From: JBOGEB01 sp050743125
GTDB lineage: Bacteria; Actinomycetota; Nitriliruptoria; Euzebyales; Egibacteraceae
Length of the DNA stretch: 53,772 bases
Assembly (NCBI GenBank): GCA_050743125.1
Contig: JBOGEB010000008.1
Coordinates: 1 to 53,772 of the forward strand
Direction: 5' to 3'
Below are positions 25,040 through 33,908 of this stretch, in pieces. The notes beneath the pieces are model-generated. The model saw only the letters and a list, made by a program, of their open reading frames with translations, was not told the DNA's origin and searched no databases. Position 1 is the first letter of the stretch, and every line of letters begins with the position of its first letter. Made by a program: the position numbers and the translations under genes.

Positions 25040-26225
25040 GGACCGTCTCGAGCGTCCCCAGCGCTGGGCCAGCGCCCACCTGCACTACCACGACGCGCTC
25101 GACGATTTGTTGCGCTCGGGCGTCCGTCCGCTTATCGACGAGCTGGCCGCTCACGGTCTAATTGAGAAGTTATTCTTTGTTCGCCACTGGCAGGGCGGAC
25201 AGCATGTCCGACTGCGCATCCTGCTGTGCGATGAACTTGGCGAGGAAGCGGTCAAGCGTCTGATTGAGGCGCTCATCGGCCGGTTCTTTACCGCATGCCC
25301 GTCACAGACGATCGTCCGCGCAGAGGACTATCTACAGGCCGCCGGCTGGCTATGCCAGCACGAATTCGGACACCGCAAAGTCACGATCGAGCCGCTACAA
25401 CCGAATAACTCAATACGATACGTTCCGTACGTCCCAGAGTACGATCGACTTGGCGGCTCGGCGGGCGTGGCGGCGATCGAGCCCCATTTCATAGATTCCT
25501 CCGTGATCGCCCTCGACCTCATCGCCGCCAATCTCAGCGGGCAGCGGCGTACCGGGCAGGCGTTGACGATGATGCTGCTCGCCGCGGCCGCCCTCATCCC
25601 GGACCTCGAGCGGCTGACACGGTTCTTTCAGGACCGCTACCGGGGCTGGGCCGCCAAGCTCGTTACCGGCGACCGCGCCCGCTACGAGCGCTACGAGAAC
25701 CAATTTGGGCAGCACTACGTCCGCCAGCGACTAGTGGTCCAAACGGGAAGTTCCGTTGACTGTGAGGGGGTCCGGGGGGACGCCCCCGATCGCTGTGAGG
25801 GTGCGACTGCGCCCGCCTCGCAAGGCGAAGCGCTCCGCGCGGGTCGCGCCGTGTACTGGTTGCCCTCAAGCGATCCGCAACGCCGCGAGGTGGGATGCAG
25901 GCGCAGCCGAATGCCACGGGTTTTTCCGCGCGGACCACTAGAACTCGACGACCTCGTCCGGCGGCTGCTGGACGACATATGGCGAGGCGCAGGCAACGGC
26001 CTCGATACCACTAACGAGCGGTGGATGGCGTCTATCGCCGCCCTGCGGGATCTGCTGATCAGGCTGCAGCGCAGCGACCGGCGGCTTGCCCTTGAACCGC
26101 TGCTGTTTCAGTGCCTGCACCAACACAACAACCGACTCGGCGTCGCGATGACCGAAGAGGTGTACCTGCTGTTTTTGCTCCAGCGCACGCTCACCGAGAT
26201 CGCCGAGGGAAAGAACACACAATGA
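25005..26225 (+). CDS. SpaB_C-like protein, probable dehydratase elimination subunit
   Basis: 406 aa, thiopeptide-type SpaB_C family. Typical pieces: LHYHDALDDLLRSGVRPLID, FFVRHWQGGQHVRLRIL, NNSIRYVPYVPEYDRLGG, and near the end FQCLHQHNNRLGVAMTEEVY. By gene order after the glutamylation gene (TbtB-C-D synteny) it is the better candidate for the subunit that eliminates glutamate to leave dehydroalanine. Residues about 243-312 are encoded by a MITE inserted in frame; without it the protein is about 337 aa, close to its neighbour. Whether it is still active is unknown. ATG 25005 lies 35 bp inside the LanB gene. Confidence 0.75.
   Translation: MPANASSSLAAEDRLERPQRWASAHLHYHDALDDLLRSGVRPLIDELAAHGLIEKLFFVRHWQGGQHVRLRILLCDELGEEAVKRLIEALIGRFFTACPSQTIVRAEDYLQAAGWLCQHEFGHRKVTIEPLQPNNSIRYVPYVPEYDRLGGSAGVAAIEPHFIDSSVIALDLIAANLSGQRRTGQALTMMLLAAAALIPDLERLTRFFQDRYRGWAAKLVTGDRARYERYENQFGQHYVRQRLVVQTGSSVDCEGVRGDAPDRCEGATAPASQGEALRAGRAVYWLPSSDPQRREVGCRRSRMPRVFPRGPLELDDLVRRLLDDIWRGAGNGLDTTNERWMASIAALRDLLIRLQRSDRRLALEPLLFQCLHQHNNRLGVAMTEEVYLLFLLQRTLTEIAEGKNTQ
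25731..25941. mobile_element. MITE inserted in frame in a SpaB_C-like gene
   Basis: Perfect 10-bp terminal inverted repeats CTAGTGGTCC (25731-25740) and GGACCACTAG (25932-25941). CTAG at both ends would be the target duplication (YTAR type, as in some IS5 relatives), giving a net insertion of 207 bp, that is 69 codons. The insert has no stop in this frame. It encodes low-complexity Arg/Ala/Pro-rich sequence unlike the flanking protein. Confidence 0.75.
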
Positions 26226-27301
26226 ATAACGAAACTGGGTGGCACAACGTCCATGTCTACTACTACGACGGTGAGCACAGAGACGACCTGATCCTCGATT
26301 GTGTCCGTCCGCTGTTCGCCAGCCTCGACACGAATGGCCGACGATGCTTCTTCGTCCGCCATTGGCTGCGCGGCCCGCACCTGCGGCTGCGGTTCCTGGC
26401 GACTGAGAACGACTTCGACCGCAGCGTCAACCCGGCCGTCAACGAGCAGCTGTGCGGCTGGCTCGCGGTGCACCCGTCAACGACGTGCCTGGACGAAGCG
26501 GCGCTGCTGGCCGCGCACAAGCAGCTCGCCGAGCGGGAGCGCGAGCCTGGGCACTTGTCTCCGCTCTACCCGGACAACTCGATCCAGTACCTGCCCTACG
26601 ACCGCCGGGTCGACGTCTTGGGCAGCGAAGCCGCCGCCAGCCTGCTCGAGGACTTCTACGTCGCCACCAATGATCTGACGTTCGCCATGCTCGCCCATAT
26701 CCGCGACGGCAACAGCCGCCTCAACCTGGCCATCGACCTCATGTGGGCCACAGCTCACGGCGTCGGCTTGCCAATCACTCGGGGGTTCGTCTCGTACCGC
26801 TCACACTCCGAGGGGCGGATTATGAGGGCTGCAGACCCGGCTGCGCTCCGGTCGTTCTTCGATCAGCAGTACCGCACCCGCGCGACCGCGCTCGCCGAGC
26901 GGCTTGGCCAGGTACTCGACACGCTCGACGGCGCGGGCGACGACGTCCCCTTTGTCCGCGAGTGGGTGCAGGTCATGAGCTGGTTGTGGAAGCGCGCCGA
27001 GCCGCTGATCGCTGCCGGGGACATACGGCTGCCCCTTCCCCCTCCAGGCAAGTGGCACGGCCGCGAGGCGGTGCGGCACAGCGCCTTCCACCGGGCGCTG
27101 CGTAGCAATGCCGCGTATCTGCAGTGGATGCGCACCGACCTGCAGCACCTGGTCTACCGGGTGATCGTCAACTGCCTCTACCTGCACCTGACCCGTCTCG
27201 GCAGCAAACCGTTCGAACGGTCCCTGCTTGGTTACCTGGTCGCTGAGACGGTCGAAGAGCGCTTCGGCGTCTCGGCCGTCAAACTCGTCTCCGCGTCATG
27301 A
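26222..27301 (+). CDS. SpaB_C-like protein, probable [4+2] pyridine synthase
   Basis: 359 aa from ATG 26222, which overlaps the preceding stop (ATGA). It is a paralogue of the 25005 product: HNVHVYYYDGEHRDDLILDC, FFVRHWLRGPHLRLRFL and DNSIQYLPYDRRVDVLG align, and the C-terminal HLVYRVIVNCLYLHLTRLG is family-like. Thiopeptide clusters have two such proteins, one eliminating glutamate and one (TbtD/TclM) joining two dehydroalanines into the central six-membered ring and releasing the leader. Position after 25005 favours the ring-forming role; the assignment could be reversed. No insertion is present in this gene. Confidence 0.72.
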   Translation: MNNETGWHNVHVYYYDGEHRDDLILDCVRPLFASLDTNGRRCFFVRHWLRGPHLRLRFLATENDFDRSVNPAVNEQLCGWLAVHPSTTCLDEAALLAAHKQLAEREREPGHLSPLYPDNSIQYLPYDRRVDVLGSEAAASLLEDFYVATNDLTFAMLAHIRDGNSRLNLAIDLMWATAHGVGLPITRGFVSYRSHSEGRIMRAADPAALRSFFDQQYRTRATALAERLGQVLDTLDGAGDDVPFVREWVQVMSWLWKRAEPLIAAGDIRLPLPPPGKWHGREAVRHSAFHRALRSNAAYLQWMRTDLQHLVYRVIVNCLYLHLTRLGSKPFERSLLGYLVAETVEERFGVSAVKLVSAS

Positions 27302-27346
27302 GCCGGATGGCGGTGAATCAGGCATGAGCCGTCACTCGGTGTTCGA

Positions 27347-27605
27347 TCAGCCGGTCTCAGCACGCGGAGGCATCGCTCGACAGTACGTGCGCGTCGGAGA
27401 GCGCCGTCCGATACCCGACAAGATCGATTGGGCTGTGCGGCGTCTGGATCTTGGCCTTGTGCTTGGCCACAGTCTTCGACACCGTCGAGTGGTGCTTGCC
27501 CGCGAGGTCTTGAGCATAGAGGTCTTCATGACCCATTCGAGCCGGTGCAGCCGCCAAACGTCGCCGGCCAGCAGGTAGTACCCGACGATGCCCCGGTATG
27601 CGGCT
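27347..27605 (-). pseudogene. Group II intron maturase fragment, minus strand
   Basis: Minus-strand frames give AAYRGIVGYYLLAGDVWRLH and RLEWVMKTSMLKT, then after a frameshift DLAGKHHSTVSKTVAKHKAK and IQTPH. This is the domain X (maturase) pattern of group II intron-encoded proteins. Reverse transcriptase motifs and both ends are missing. It points away from the second fragment that follows. Confidence 0.65.
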
Positions 27606-28313
27606 CCAAACACGTATCCGGAAACGGCTGCCCGCCGAGATGGTGGCTCTGCGAGGGGCCAACGCCGCGGCGGTGCTGCGCGCGCTCAACCCGATCGTGC
27701 GCGGCTGGTCGGCCTACTACTGCAGCGTGGTGTCCACCGAGACGTTCCAGTCACTGGACCACTACGTGTGGAGACTCACCTACAAGTGGGCCGTCTTCCG
27801 TCACCCGGGCAAGTCGAAGCACTGGATCGTCAACCGGTACTTCGGCCAGCTCCACCCGACCAGGCCGATGGGTGTTCGGCAACCCGCGACAGCGGCGCCT
27901 ACCTCCTGCGGTTCGCCTGGACGAAGATCGTCCGGCGCGACCTGGTCAAGGGCTCAGCGTCCCCGGACGACCCTGCCCTTGCCGAGTACTGGGCCAAACG
28001 GCGGCAGCGCAAGACAGCCGAACCGCCGATCGGCCGGGCCGACCTGCGTCTGCTGAAGGCGCAGCAAGGCCGGTGCGTGATCTGCAGAGGACTCCTGCTC
28101 CACGCCGACGATCAGCCGCGAAGCCCCGACGAATGGGAACAGTGGCTGAAAGTCACCCGCAAGGCGATCACCAAGCAAGCGATCGCCTACACCGGGTGCG
28201 GCCCACCCGACGAGGAAGAACTGCGTCTTGCGCACACGAGCTGTCAGCGGCGGCACGCCACCGACAACCGTCCAGCGCTTCTGCCAGCCCGCGAGCCTTT
28301 GGGACTTGCTTGA
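27598..28313 (+). pseudogene. Group II intron-encoded protein, C-terminal part, frameshifted
   Basis: The first frame encodes ALNPIVRGWSAYYCSVVSTE and TFQSLDHYVWRLTYKWAVFR, HPGKSKHWIVNRYFG, the maturase domain. A frameshift near 27880 leads to DSGAYLLRFAWTKIVRRDLV and KGSASPDDPALAEYW. Then CVICRGLLL and HTSCQRRH form an HNH endonuclease domain. The reverse transcriptase part is absent, so this is a 5'-truncated relic. It ends at the intron's structural domain V. Confidence 0.75.
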
Positions 28314-28387
28314 GCCATGTGCCGCGATGAGTGGCACACACGGTTCTGAGGGGGCTCCGGCGCAGCAATGCGCCGGAGCTACCCGAC
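28312..28387 (+). ncRNA. Group II intron domains V and VI, 3' end
   Basis: GAGCCATGTGCCGCGATGAG continues to TGGCACACACGGTTC, the conserved 34-nt domain V hairpin with its bulge and tetraloop-like turn. It is followed by domain VI, CTCCGGCGCA pairing with TGCGCCGGAG around a short loop with an unpaired A. The intron most likely ends at ACCCGAC (28387). The sequence after it is IS66 transposase coding DNA, so the intron appears to have inserted there. Confidence 0.75.
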
Positions 28388-28821
28388 CGCGACGTGCGCA
28401 TGGTCAAGCTATCCGCAGAAGATCTTGGGCTGCTTTCGCACCCTGAGAACGTGTTTGAGAATCGCGGCCTTGCCCCGTGGGCGAAGCGAAGCGGAGCGCG
28501 GTTTCGGCGGCCACAAGCCGTCCGAAACCGCCTCAGATATAACAAATCAGACGACGATCGCCTGACAACAGGGTCGTGTCGCGTCCCGGAAAGAGGCTCC
28601 GACCTAAACCCCTCTTCGCGAGCGGAACGGGACGCGACCCGACCCCCGGAATGCTTCTCAAACACGCTCTGAAAGGCGCCAAGGCTTTCTGCGCGCTGCG
28701 CAGTTACGTGGCCACCGCACGCAAACGGCACCAGAGCATCCTCGACGTGCTGGCCCGAGCCTTCACCGGCAACCCGTGGATACCTCCCACAGCGGCCACC
28801 GCGCTGGCCGCCGCCGATTGA
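28388..28821 (+). pseudogene. IS66-family transposase C-terminal remnant, split by a MITE
   Basis: Left part (28388-28444): RDVRMVK, then after a small frameshift PQKILGCFRTL. Right part (28670-28821): GAKAFCALRSYVATARKRHQ, SILDVLARAFTGNPWIPPTA. IS66 transposases read DVRMVKxQQKISGCFRTxxGAxAFCxLRSYxxTARK, so the MITE cuts the gene between FRTL and GAKAF. The upstream half is missing where the group II intron ends. Confidence 0.75.
28445..28669. mobile_element. MITE, GTTTGAGAA family, copy 2
   Basis: About 225 bp. Ends GAGAACGTGTTTGAGAATC and CTTCTCAAACACGCTC are inverted repeats. Internal arms GTCGTGTCGCGTCCCG and CGGGACGCGACCCGAC pair at 15 of 16 positions. It is related to the element at 8617-8868 by its ends and by shared blocks such as TTCGCGAGCG. 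No coding capacity. Confidence 0.75.
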
Positions 28822-29090
28822 CCATCGCACCCAGGCAGCCCTCACCCTACGAGGGCCTGATGAATAGTTACGATGCGCTCCCCCTGCGCCGCAACCCTCA
28901 CAAGCCGACTCAAACCCGGACCTAGCGCGCGGCGTCTAAGCCCCAGGCCAGGGCACAGATACACCACCTACACGATGTCAGCAAACGGGTCTTACCTCTA
29001 TCGTCCTGCCCACAGCCATTACCGGATCTCTAGCGATGCCTGGGAGAGATGTCAGGCGCAGCACAGAGAAACGGCTGTAAGGAGGCGTAC
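28822..29090. other. Intergenic region before the lanthipeptide cluster
   Basis: No convincing gene. It must contain the promoter of the lanL operon but no clear -35/-10 pair stands out. An in-frame stretch MSANGSYLYRPAHSHYR (from 28977) lacks a ribosome binding site and ends in the GTGA at 29091. Confidence 0.4.
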
Positions 29091-29111
29091 GTGACGATTA
29101 CTGCGAATTAA
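29091..29111 (+). other. Six-codon minigene with perfect Shine-Dalgarno site
   Basis: TAAGGAGG (29078-29085) is spaced ideally before GTG ACG ATT ACT GCG AAT TAA (MTITAN). It lies 80 bp before the lanL start. It could be a regulatory leader peptide, or the start of a former small gene now truncated by a stop, since in-frame codons continue PGPWTQAGIAA before the next TGA. Confidence 0.35.
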
Positions 29112-29190
29112 CCCGGACCGTGGACCCAGGCTGGTATTGCCGCGTGACGGGACATCTTCGGGGGTTCTTGGATGGTTCGGAGGGCTTTGC

Positions 29191-31968
29191 GTGGATCGTT
29201 TAAGTTTTCTTGCGCTTCTGCTACGTCCAAGCTCCAACGGGCAAGACGCTGACCTCGCCGACCTGGTCCGCGCCGGGCTTGAGCGGGAGGGCACCGGTGG
29301 TGACTGGGAGGTGCGGCTCGACGGGATGTGGTGCGCCGTGTATCCCCCCGGCCACCGCATGCGTGACCAGGGGTGGAAGCTGCACATCTCAGCGACGCCC
29401 TCCTCGGCGAGTGCGGTGTTGGAGCGGGTGTTCGGCGTGCTTGTGCGACACGGTTGCGCCTTCAAGGTCGCCAAAACGCTGGAGATCGTCGTGCTGCTGA
29501 ACTCCAGGCAGTACTCACGCGGCGGCGGTGGCAAGTTCATGACGGTCTATCCCGATGACGACGAGCAGTTCTGCCGCCTGGCCGCCGAGCTGGACGCCGC
29601 GACGGCGGGACTGCCCGGGCCGGCGATCCTGTCTGACCGCCCCTACCGGGCTGGCAGCCTCGTGCACTACCGCTACGGCGGGTTCGTTGGCCGCATGGTG
29701 CTCAGCAACGACAGCGATTACCGACCGATGCTCCAAGGCCCTGACGGCAGCTTGGTCGAGGACCGCCGGGACGCCTGGTTCGCCCCGCCCGCTTGGGCGC
29801 GCTCGCCGCTGGACGAGGATCAGCCCGCACCGGAGCCGGCCGGCGCACCGGAACCGGTGCTGTTGGGGGGCCGCTTCATCGTGCGCGAGGCCATTCGCCA
29901 CTCGAACAAGGGCGGGCTGTACCTCGGCGTGGACACCCAGACCGATGCCGAGGTGGTCATCAAGGAGGCCAGGCCCTACATCGACCCCGACGAGGGCGGA
30001 GGCGACGTCCGCGACATGATCCGGCACGAGGCCGAGATGCTCGACGCGCTTGCGCCGCTTGGCATAGCCCCGCGCAAGATCGCGCTGTTCGAGCAGGGCG
30101 GCCACGTGTTCCTGGCTGAGGAGCTGGTCGCTGGAGTGCCCTTGAGCCGCTGGGTCGGCGAGGGCCTGAACGGCAGGCCGGGCCTGGCTTGGCCGTTGGC
30201 GGGAAGGCTGACACGTCAGCTTGCGGAGCTCCTTGCCCTCGTCCACGCCGCCGGACTGGTGCTGCGGGACCTGTCACCGAACAACGTGATGGTCACCCCC
30301 AGCGGCCAGCTACGGCTCGTCGACCTCGAGTTAGCCGCTGCGCCCGGGGCCACCGTACCCCGCGGCGGCACGGCCGGTTTCGCGGCGCCCGAGCAGATGG
30401 AGGGCGCGGCTCCGGCTGCCCAGGCCGACCTGTACAGCCTGGGCACGATCACGTTCATCCTGGCCACTGGCACCGACTGCGTGTTCCTCGAGGACGCTCC
30501 CCCACTCCGTTCGTTCCAAGCGCGCCTGGAGGGGTGGTTGGACACCACGGCCGAGCACAGCGAGGCCGCGAGGCGGCTGAAGCGCCTGATCCTGGGGCTC
30601 GTGGACCCCACGCCCGAGCGGCGTTGGGATCTGGAGCGTGTGCAAGCGTTCCTCGACGCAGCAGAGCAGACACCCGCACCCGCGACGCCGCGTGCCGAGA
30701 AGCCGCAATCGGCTGGTCGCCGGCTGGGGTCCGGCGACCAGCAGCGTCTGATCACCGACGGTGTCGAGCATCTGCTCACGTCGATGACTCCCGCAAAGCA
30801 GGACCGGCTGTGGCCGTCGACCTGTTTCGGCGCCAGCACCGACGCGTGCAACGTGCACCACGGCGCCGCCGGCGTCCTGGCCGTGCTGACCCAGGCGGCC
30901 CGGTTGGCCGGCGGTGACGGCCTGTGGGGGGACGCCCACGATCGCCGTGAGGGGGTACACGAGGCGCTGCGCGTCGCGTGCGAGTGGATCGAGCGGCGGC
31001 TGCCGACCGAGCCGCGGCTGCTGCCCGGGCTGTACTTCGGCCGGTCCGGGACGGCGTGGGCGCTGTTTGACGCGGCCCGAACGCTCGCGGATGAGCCGAT
31101 GGCTCAGCGCGCGTTGACGTTCGCCAGGCGGATCCCGACCAGCTGGCCGAACCCGGATGTGACCCACGGCGTGGCCGGCGCGGGCCTGGCTCTGCTGTAC
31201 CTGTGGCAGGCCACCGGAAGCCTCGAGTTCGGCGAGCGCGCCCAGCGCTGCGCGGACCAGCTTGTGGCTACGGCCGACCGAGGGCCTATCGGGGTGGTTT
31301 GGACGGTGCCTGCCTCGTTCGACTCACGGTTCGCCGGCCAGACCTACTACGGGTTCGCGCACGGCGTGGCCGGAATCGCCTGGTTCCTGCTGGCCGCGGG
31401 GCTGGCAACAGACCGAAGGGATTGCCTGGAGCTTGCCAGGGCGGCCGGGGAGACCTTGTGCGCCGCCGCGCGGCACGACGGCGACGACGGGGCGACCTGG
31501 GGTGAGGGCCCCCACGACCAAGCGGCTCGCTTCGCGCAGTGGTGCCACGGCTCGTCAGGGGTCGGGACGTTTCTGATCCGCCTGTGGCAGGCCACCGGCG
31601 ACGAGCAGTTCCGTGCGCTGGCCGAGATGGCGGCCGTGGCGGTCTGGCGCGGCAAGTGGCAGGCGTCGTCTTGTGTCTGTCACGGTCTGGCGGGCAACGG
31701 AGAGTTCCTGCTGGACATGGCGGCAGCGCTCGGCGACGCGCCGTACCGGGGGTGGGCCGAGGAGTTCGCGGCCATCCTGTTCGCCCGCCACGCCTGCCGC
31801 GACGGCCGGATCGTGATCCCCGACGAGTCGGGGTTCAGCCTCGCGGCCGACTACGGCGTCGGTCTGGCCGGGGTGGTCGCGTTCCTGTTGCGGCTACGCC
31901 ACGGCGGACCGCGGATGTGGATGGCCGAGCCCGAGCCGTCACTAGCTGCGGTGGGAGCCGGAGGGTGA
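29191..31968 (+). CDS. lanL: Class IV lanthipeptide synthetase (LanL)
   Basis: 925 aa from GTG 29191, which follows GGTTCGGAGGG; the ATG at 29137 lacks a ribosome binding site. It dehydrates Ser/Thr of the precursor by phosphorylation and elimination and forms thioether rings. Domains: N-terminal phospho-Ser/Thr lyase (about 1-210); Ser/Thr kinase (about 225-500) with VVIKEAR (Lys258), VLRDLSPNNVMV (Asp360) and VDLELA; LanC-like cyclase (about 530-910). Zinc ligands are intact: Cys785 in QWCHGSSGVG, and Cys830-His831 in CVCHGLAGNG. Class III LanKC enzymes lack these residues, so this is class IV. TTA codons occur at codon 4 and in LEL. It overlaps the next gene by four bases. Confidence 0.88.
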   Translation: MDRLSFLALLLRPSSNGQDADLADLVRAGLEREGTGGDWEVRLDGMWCAVYPPGHRMRDQGWKLHISATPSSASAVLERVFGVLVRHGCAFKVAKTLEIVVLLNSRQYSRGGGGKFMTVYPDDDEQFCRLAAELDAATAGLPGPAILSDRPYRAGSLVHYRYGGFVGRMVLSNDSDYRPMLQGPDGSLVEDRRDAWFAPPAWARSPLDEDQPAPEPAGAPEPVLLGGRFIVREAIRHSNKGGLYLGVDTQTDAEVVIKEARPYIDPDEGGGDVRDMIRHEAEMLDALAPLGIAPRKIALFEQGGHVFLAEELVAGVPLSRWVGEGLNGRPGLAWPLAGRLTRQLAELLALVHAAGLVLRDLSPNNVMVTPSGQLRLVDLELAAAPGATVPRGGTAGFAAPEQMEGAAPAAQADLYSLGTITFILATGTDCVFLEDAPPLRSFQARLEGWLDTTAEHSEAARRLKRLILGLVDPTPERRWDLERVQAFLDAAEQTPAPATPRAEKPQSAGRRLGSGDQQRLITDGVEHLLTSMTPAKQDRLWPSTCFGASTDACNVHHGAAGVLAVLTQAARLAGGDGLWGDAHDRREGVHEALRVACEWIERRLPTEPRLLPGLYFGRSGTAWALFDAARTLADEPMAQRALTFARRIPTSWPNPDVTHGVAGAGLALLYLWQATGSLEFGERAQRCADQLVATADRGPIGVVWTVPASFDSRFAGQTYYGFAHGVAGIAWFLLAAGLATDRRDCLELARAAGETLCAAARHDGDDGATWGEGPHDQAARFAQWCHGSSGVGTFLIRLWQATGDEQFRALAEMAAVAVWRGKWQASSCVCHGLAGNGEFLLDMAAALGDAPYRGWAEEFAAILFARHACRDGRIVIPDESGFSLAADYGVGLAGVVAFLLRLRHGGPRMWMAEPEPSLAAVGAGG

Positions 31969-33908
31969 CCGCCACCGCCACGGATGCGGTCCCCCTGGCG
32001 CTGACGCGGGACAACTTCCGGTTCTCGCCAGGGGGCGCAACCGCCGCGTGCGTCGCCGGCGACGACCAAGGTGGTCTGCACCTGGAGGCGTGGTCGTTCG
32101 CCGGCCCGTCGCCCCAGTGGTGGCCGCTGCCGGTGGCGGGAGCCGTGACGCCTCACATGCAGCCGATCCCGCTGGACGACGGCCGCGTCCTCCTTTGGCG
32201 TGAGCGCGCCCTGGGTGAGAACGGCGTCGGAGCTCTCGAGATCGTCCTTCTCGAGGGACGCGAACCCAGTAGCGAGCAGGTGCTCGGAGTGATCCGAAGC
32301 GACGAGCTGGTCGCGCTGCGTCTGCTCCCAGGCCCTGGGACCCACCCGGTGAGCGCATGCGGGCAGGCGGCCCCGACGCATCTGGCGGTCGCGATCGCCG
32401 TCGACAACCGCGGCTGCTCGACCATCTGGCGGGTGGCTGCCGATCCGCCGCACGTGGAGCGGTTGGCCGAGGTTCCCGGCGTGCTGTTCGGTGGGGTCTG
32501 GCTGGACAGCGTGGGCAGGCTCCTCGGCGTTGACCGCGCGGAGGGTGACGGCCCGGCCAAACCCGTGGCTGTGGACCTGGCGGACGGGTCGTGCACTCCG
32601 CTGGTACGCGTCCGTAAGGCGAGCAACGACCGGCTGCTGGCCTGCGACGCGCGTTCGGGGCTGCTGGTCGTCAGCACGGACGCGGCGGGCGAGGAGCGCC
32701 TTGGCTGGGGCAGGCTCGGCGCCTCAGAGCCAGTGCGTTTCCCCGAGACGCTGCACCCAGCTGGCAGGACCGCGTATCCGCTGGCGTTCGCTCCCGACGG
32801 GCAGCGCGTGCTGCTCCACCTTGACGAGGGAGCGCGCTCCCGGCTGGCGGTCTACACCCCAAGCAAGGACCAGCTCGCGCCGGTCGAGACCCCCACGGGA
32901 GTCGTCCACGGCGGGGCCTGCTGGGCCAATGGGGTGCTGCGGTTTCCCTTCTCCACTCCCTGCCAGCCTGTCGGTGTCGCGACCGTCTGTATGGGCCACC
33001 CGTCCGGTTGGTCGGTGGCAGGAAGCGCGCCACCCGCTACGGGAGGACATTGGGCCGACGCCCACATCGAGTGGCTGGACGGCGCTGCCGGGCCCGTCGA
33101 GGCGATCGTGTACGGCGGGCAGGGCTGGCGTGCCAACAGCCGCCTGCTGCTGGCGTTGCACGGCGGTCCCGTGGAGGCCTGGCGGTTCGCGTTCGACCCG
33201 CTGTTTCAGCGTCTGGCCGCCGCCGGCATCGCGGTCGTCGCGGTCAACCAGCGCGGCAGCAGGGGCTATGGCGCCGCACACACCCGGCCGGTCATTGGCG
33301 CCTGGGGCGGCCCGGACCTTGACGACGTCTGCTGCATCGCTCGCGGCCTGGTCGCGGACCGGCGCGGGTTGGGCGTGCCGGGCCTGATGCTGTTTGGGAT
33401 CAGCTATGGGGCGTTTTTGGCTCTGCTCGCCGCAAGCTGCCAGCCTGACCTGTGGTCGCGCTGCGCCGTGCTCGCACCGTTTCTGTCGGGTCCGCGGCTG
33501 TTGGGCGAGGCCGGACCCGCAGTCCAGGGGCTGGTCGAGCGGATGGGCGGGGCGCAGGAGCTGTGTGACGAGGTGGGTCCGCGCGACGTGCTGCGCCTGT
33601 GCCACGCGCTCCGCGCCCAGCTGCTGGTTGTCCACAGCGAGCGCGACGGGGTGATCCCGGTGACTCAGTCGCGCGCGCTCCGGCAGCGACTCCTCGCGCT
33701 GGGCAGGCGTGAGGGGGTGGACTTCGCTTACCTGGAGGTGCCCGACAGCAGGCACGACCTGACCGCCGGTGCGCATACCCAGGCACTCCACGAGCGGCTC
33801 GTGCGCTTCCTCGCCGCCGGGGTGCTGAGCACCGCGCACACGGCTGCGGCGTGGGCCGACGCAAGCCCTTTCATTACCGAGACACGGAGAGGAGGTGAAT
33901 ACCCATGA
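31965..33908 (+). CDS. S9 prolyl-oligopeptidase-family protease, probable leader peptidase
   Basis: 647 aa from GTG 31965 (GTGA overlap with lanL). An N-terminal beta-propeller (residues about 1-390) gates a C-terminal alpha/beta hydrolase: NQRGSRGYGAAH, nucleophile Ser480 in GISYGAFLAL, acid Asp in HSERDGVIPV, and His in VPDSRHDLTAG. Prolyl oligopeptidases such as FlaP remove leaders in class III lanthipeptide systems, cleaving after Pro. The precursor directly downstream has several Pro residues in its leader (LPETQPLGPAPVEGG), which suits this. No signal peptide, so it would act in the cytoplasm. Confidence 0.82.
   Translation: MTATATDAVPLALTRDNFRFSPGGATAACVAGDDQGGLHLEAWSFAGPSPQWWPLPVAGAVTPHMQPIPLDDGRVLLWRERALGENGVGALEIVLLEGREPSSEQVLGVIRSDELVALRLLPGPGTHPVSACGQAAPTHLAVAIAVDNRGCSTIWRVAADPPHVERLAEVPGVLFGGVWLDSVGRLLGVDRAEGDGPAKPVAVDLADGSCTPLVRVRKASNDRLLACDARSGLLVVSTDAAGEERLGWGRLGASEPVRFPETLHPAGRTAYPLAFAPDGQRVLLHLDEGARSRLAVYTPSKDQLAPVETPTGVVHGGACWANGVLRFPFSTPCQPVGVATVCMGHPSGWSVAGSAPPATGGHWADAHIEWLDGAAGPVEAIVYGGQGWRANSRLLLALHGGPVEAWRFAFDPLFQRLAAAGIAVVAVNQRGSRGYGAAHTRPVIGAWGGPDLDDVCCIARGLVADRRGLGVPGLMLFGISYGAFLALLAASCQPDLWSRCAVLAPFLSGPRLLGEAGPAVQGLVERMGGAQELCDEVGPRDVLRLCHALRAQLLVVHSERDGVIPVTQSRALRQRLLALGRREGVDFAYLEVPDSRHDLTAGAHTQALHERLVRFLAAGVLSTAHTAAAWADASPFITETRRGGEYP

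Noticed and set aside
29191..31968. Class III (LanKC) assignment of the synthetase
   Set aside because: The C-terminal domain keeps the Cys and Cys-His zinc ligands that class III enzymes lack.
2266..33908. bldA-type control through TTA codons
   Set aside because: TTA is present in the precursor and lanL but also in the SagB, LanB, SpaB_C and ocin-ThiF genes, so it is not restricted to regulatory or early genes as expected in Streptomyces.
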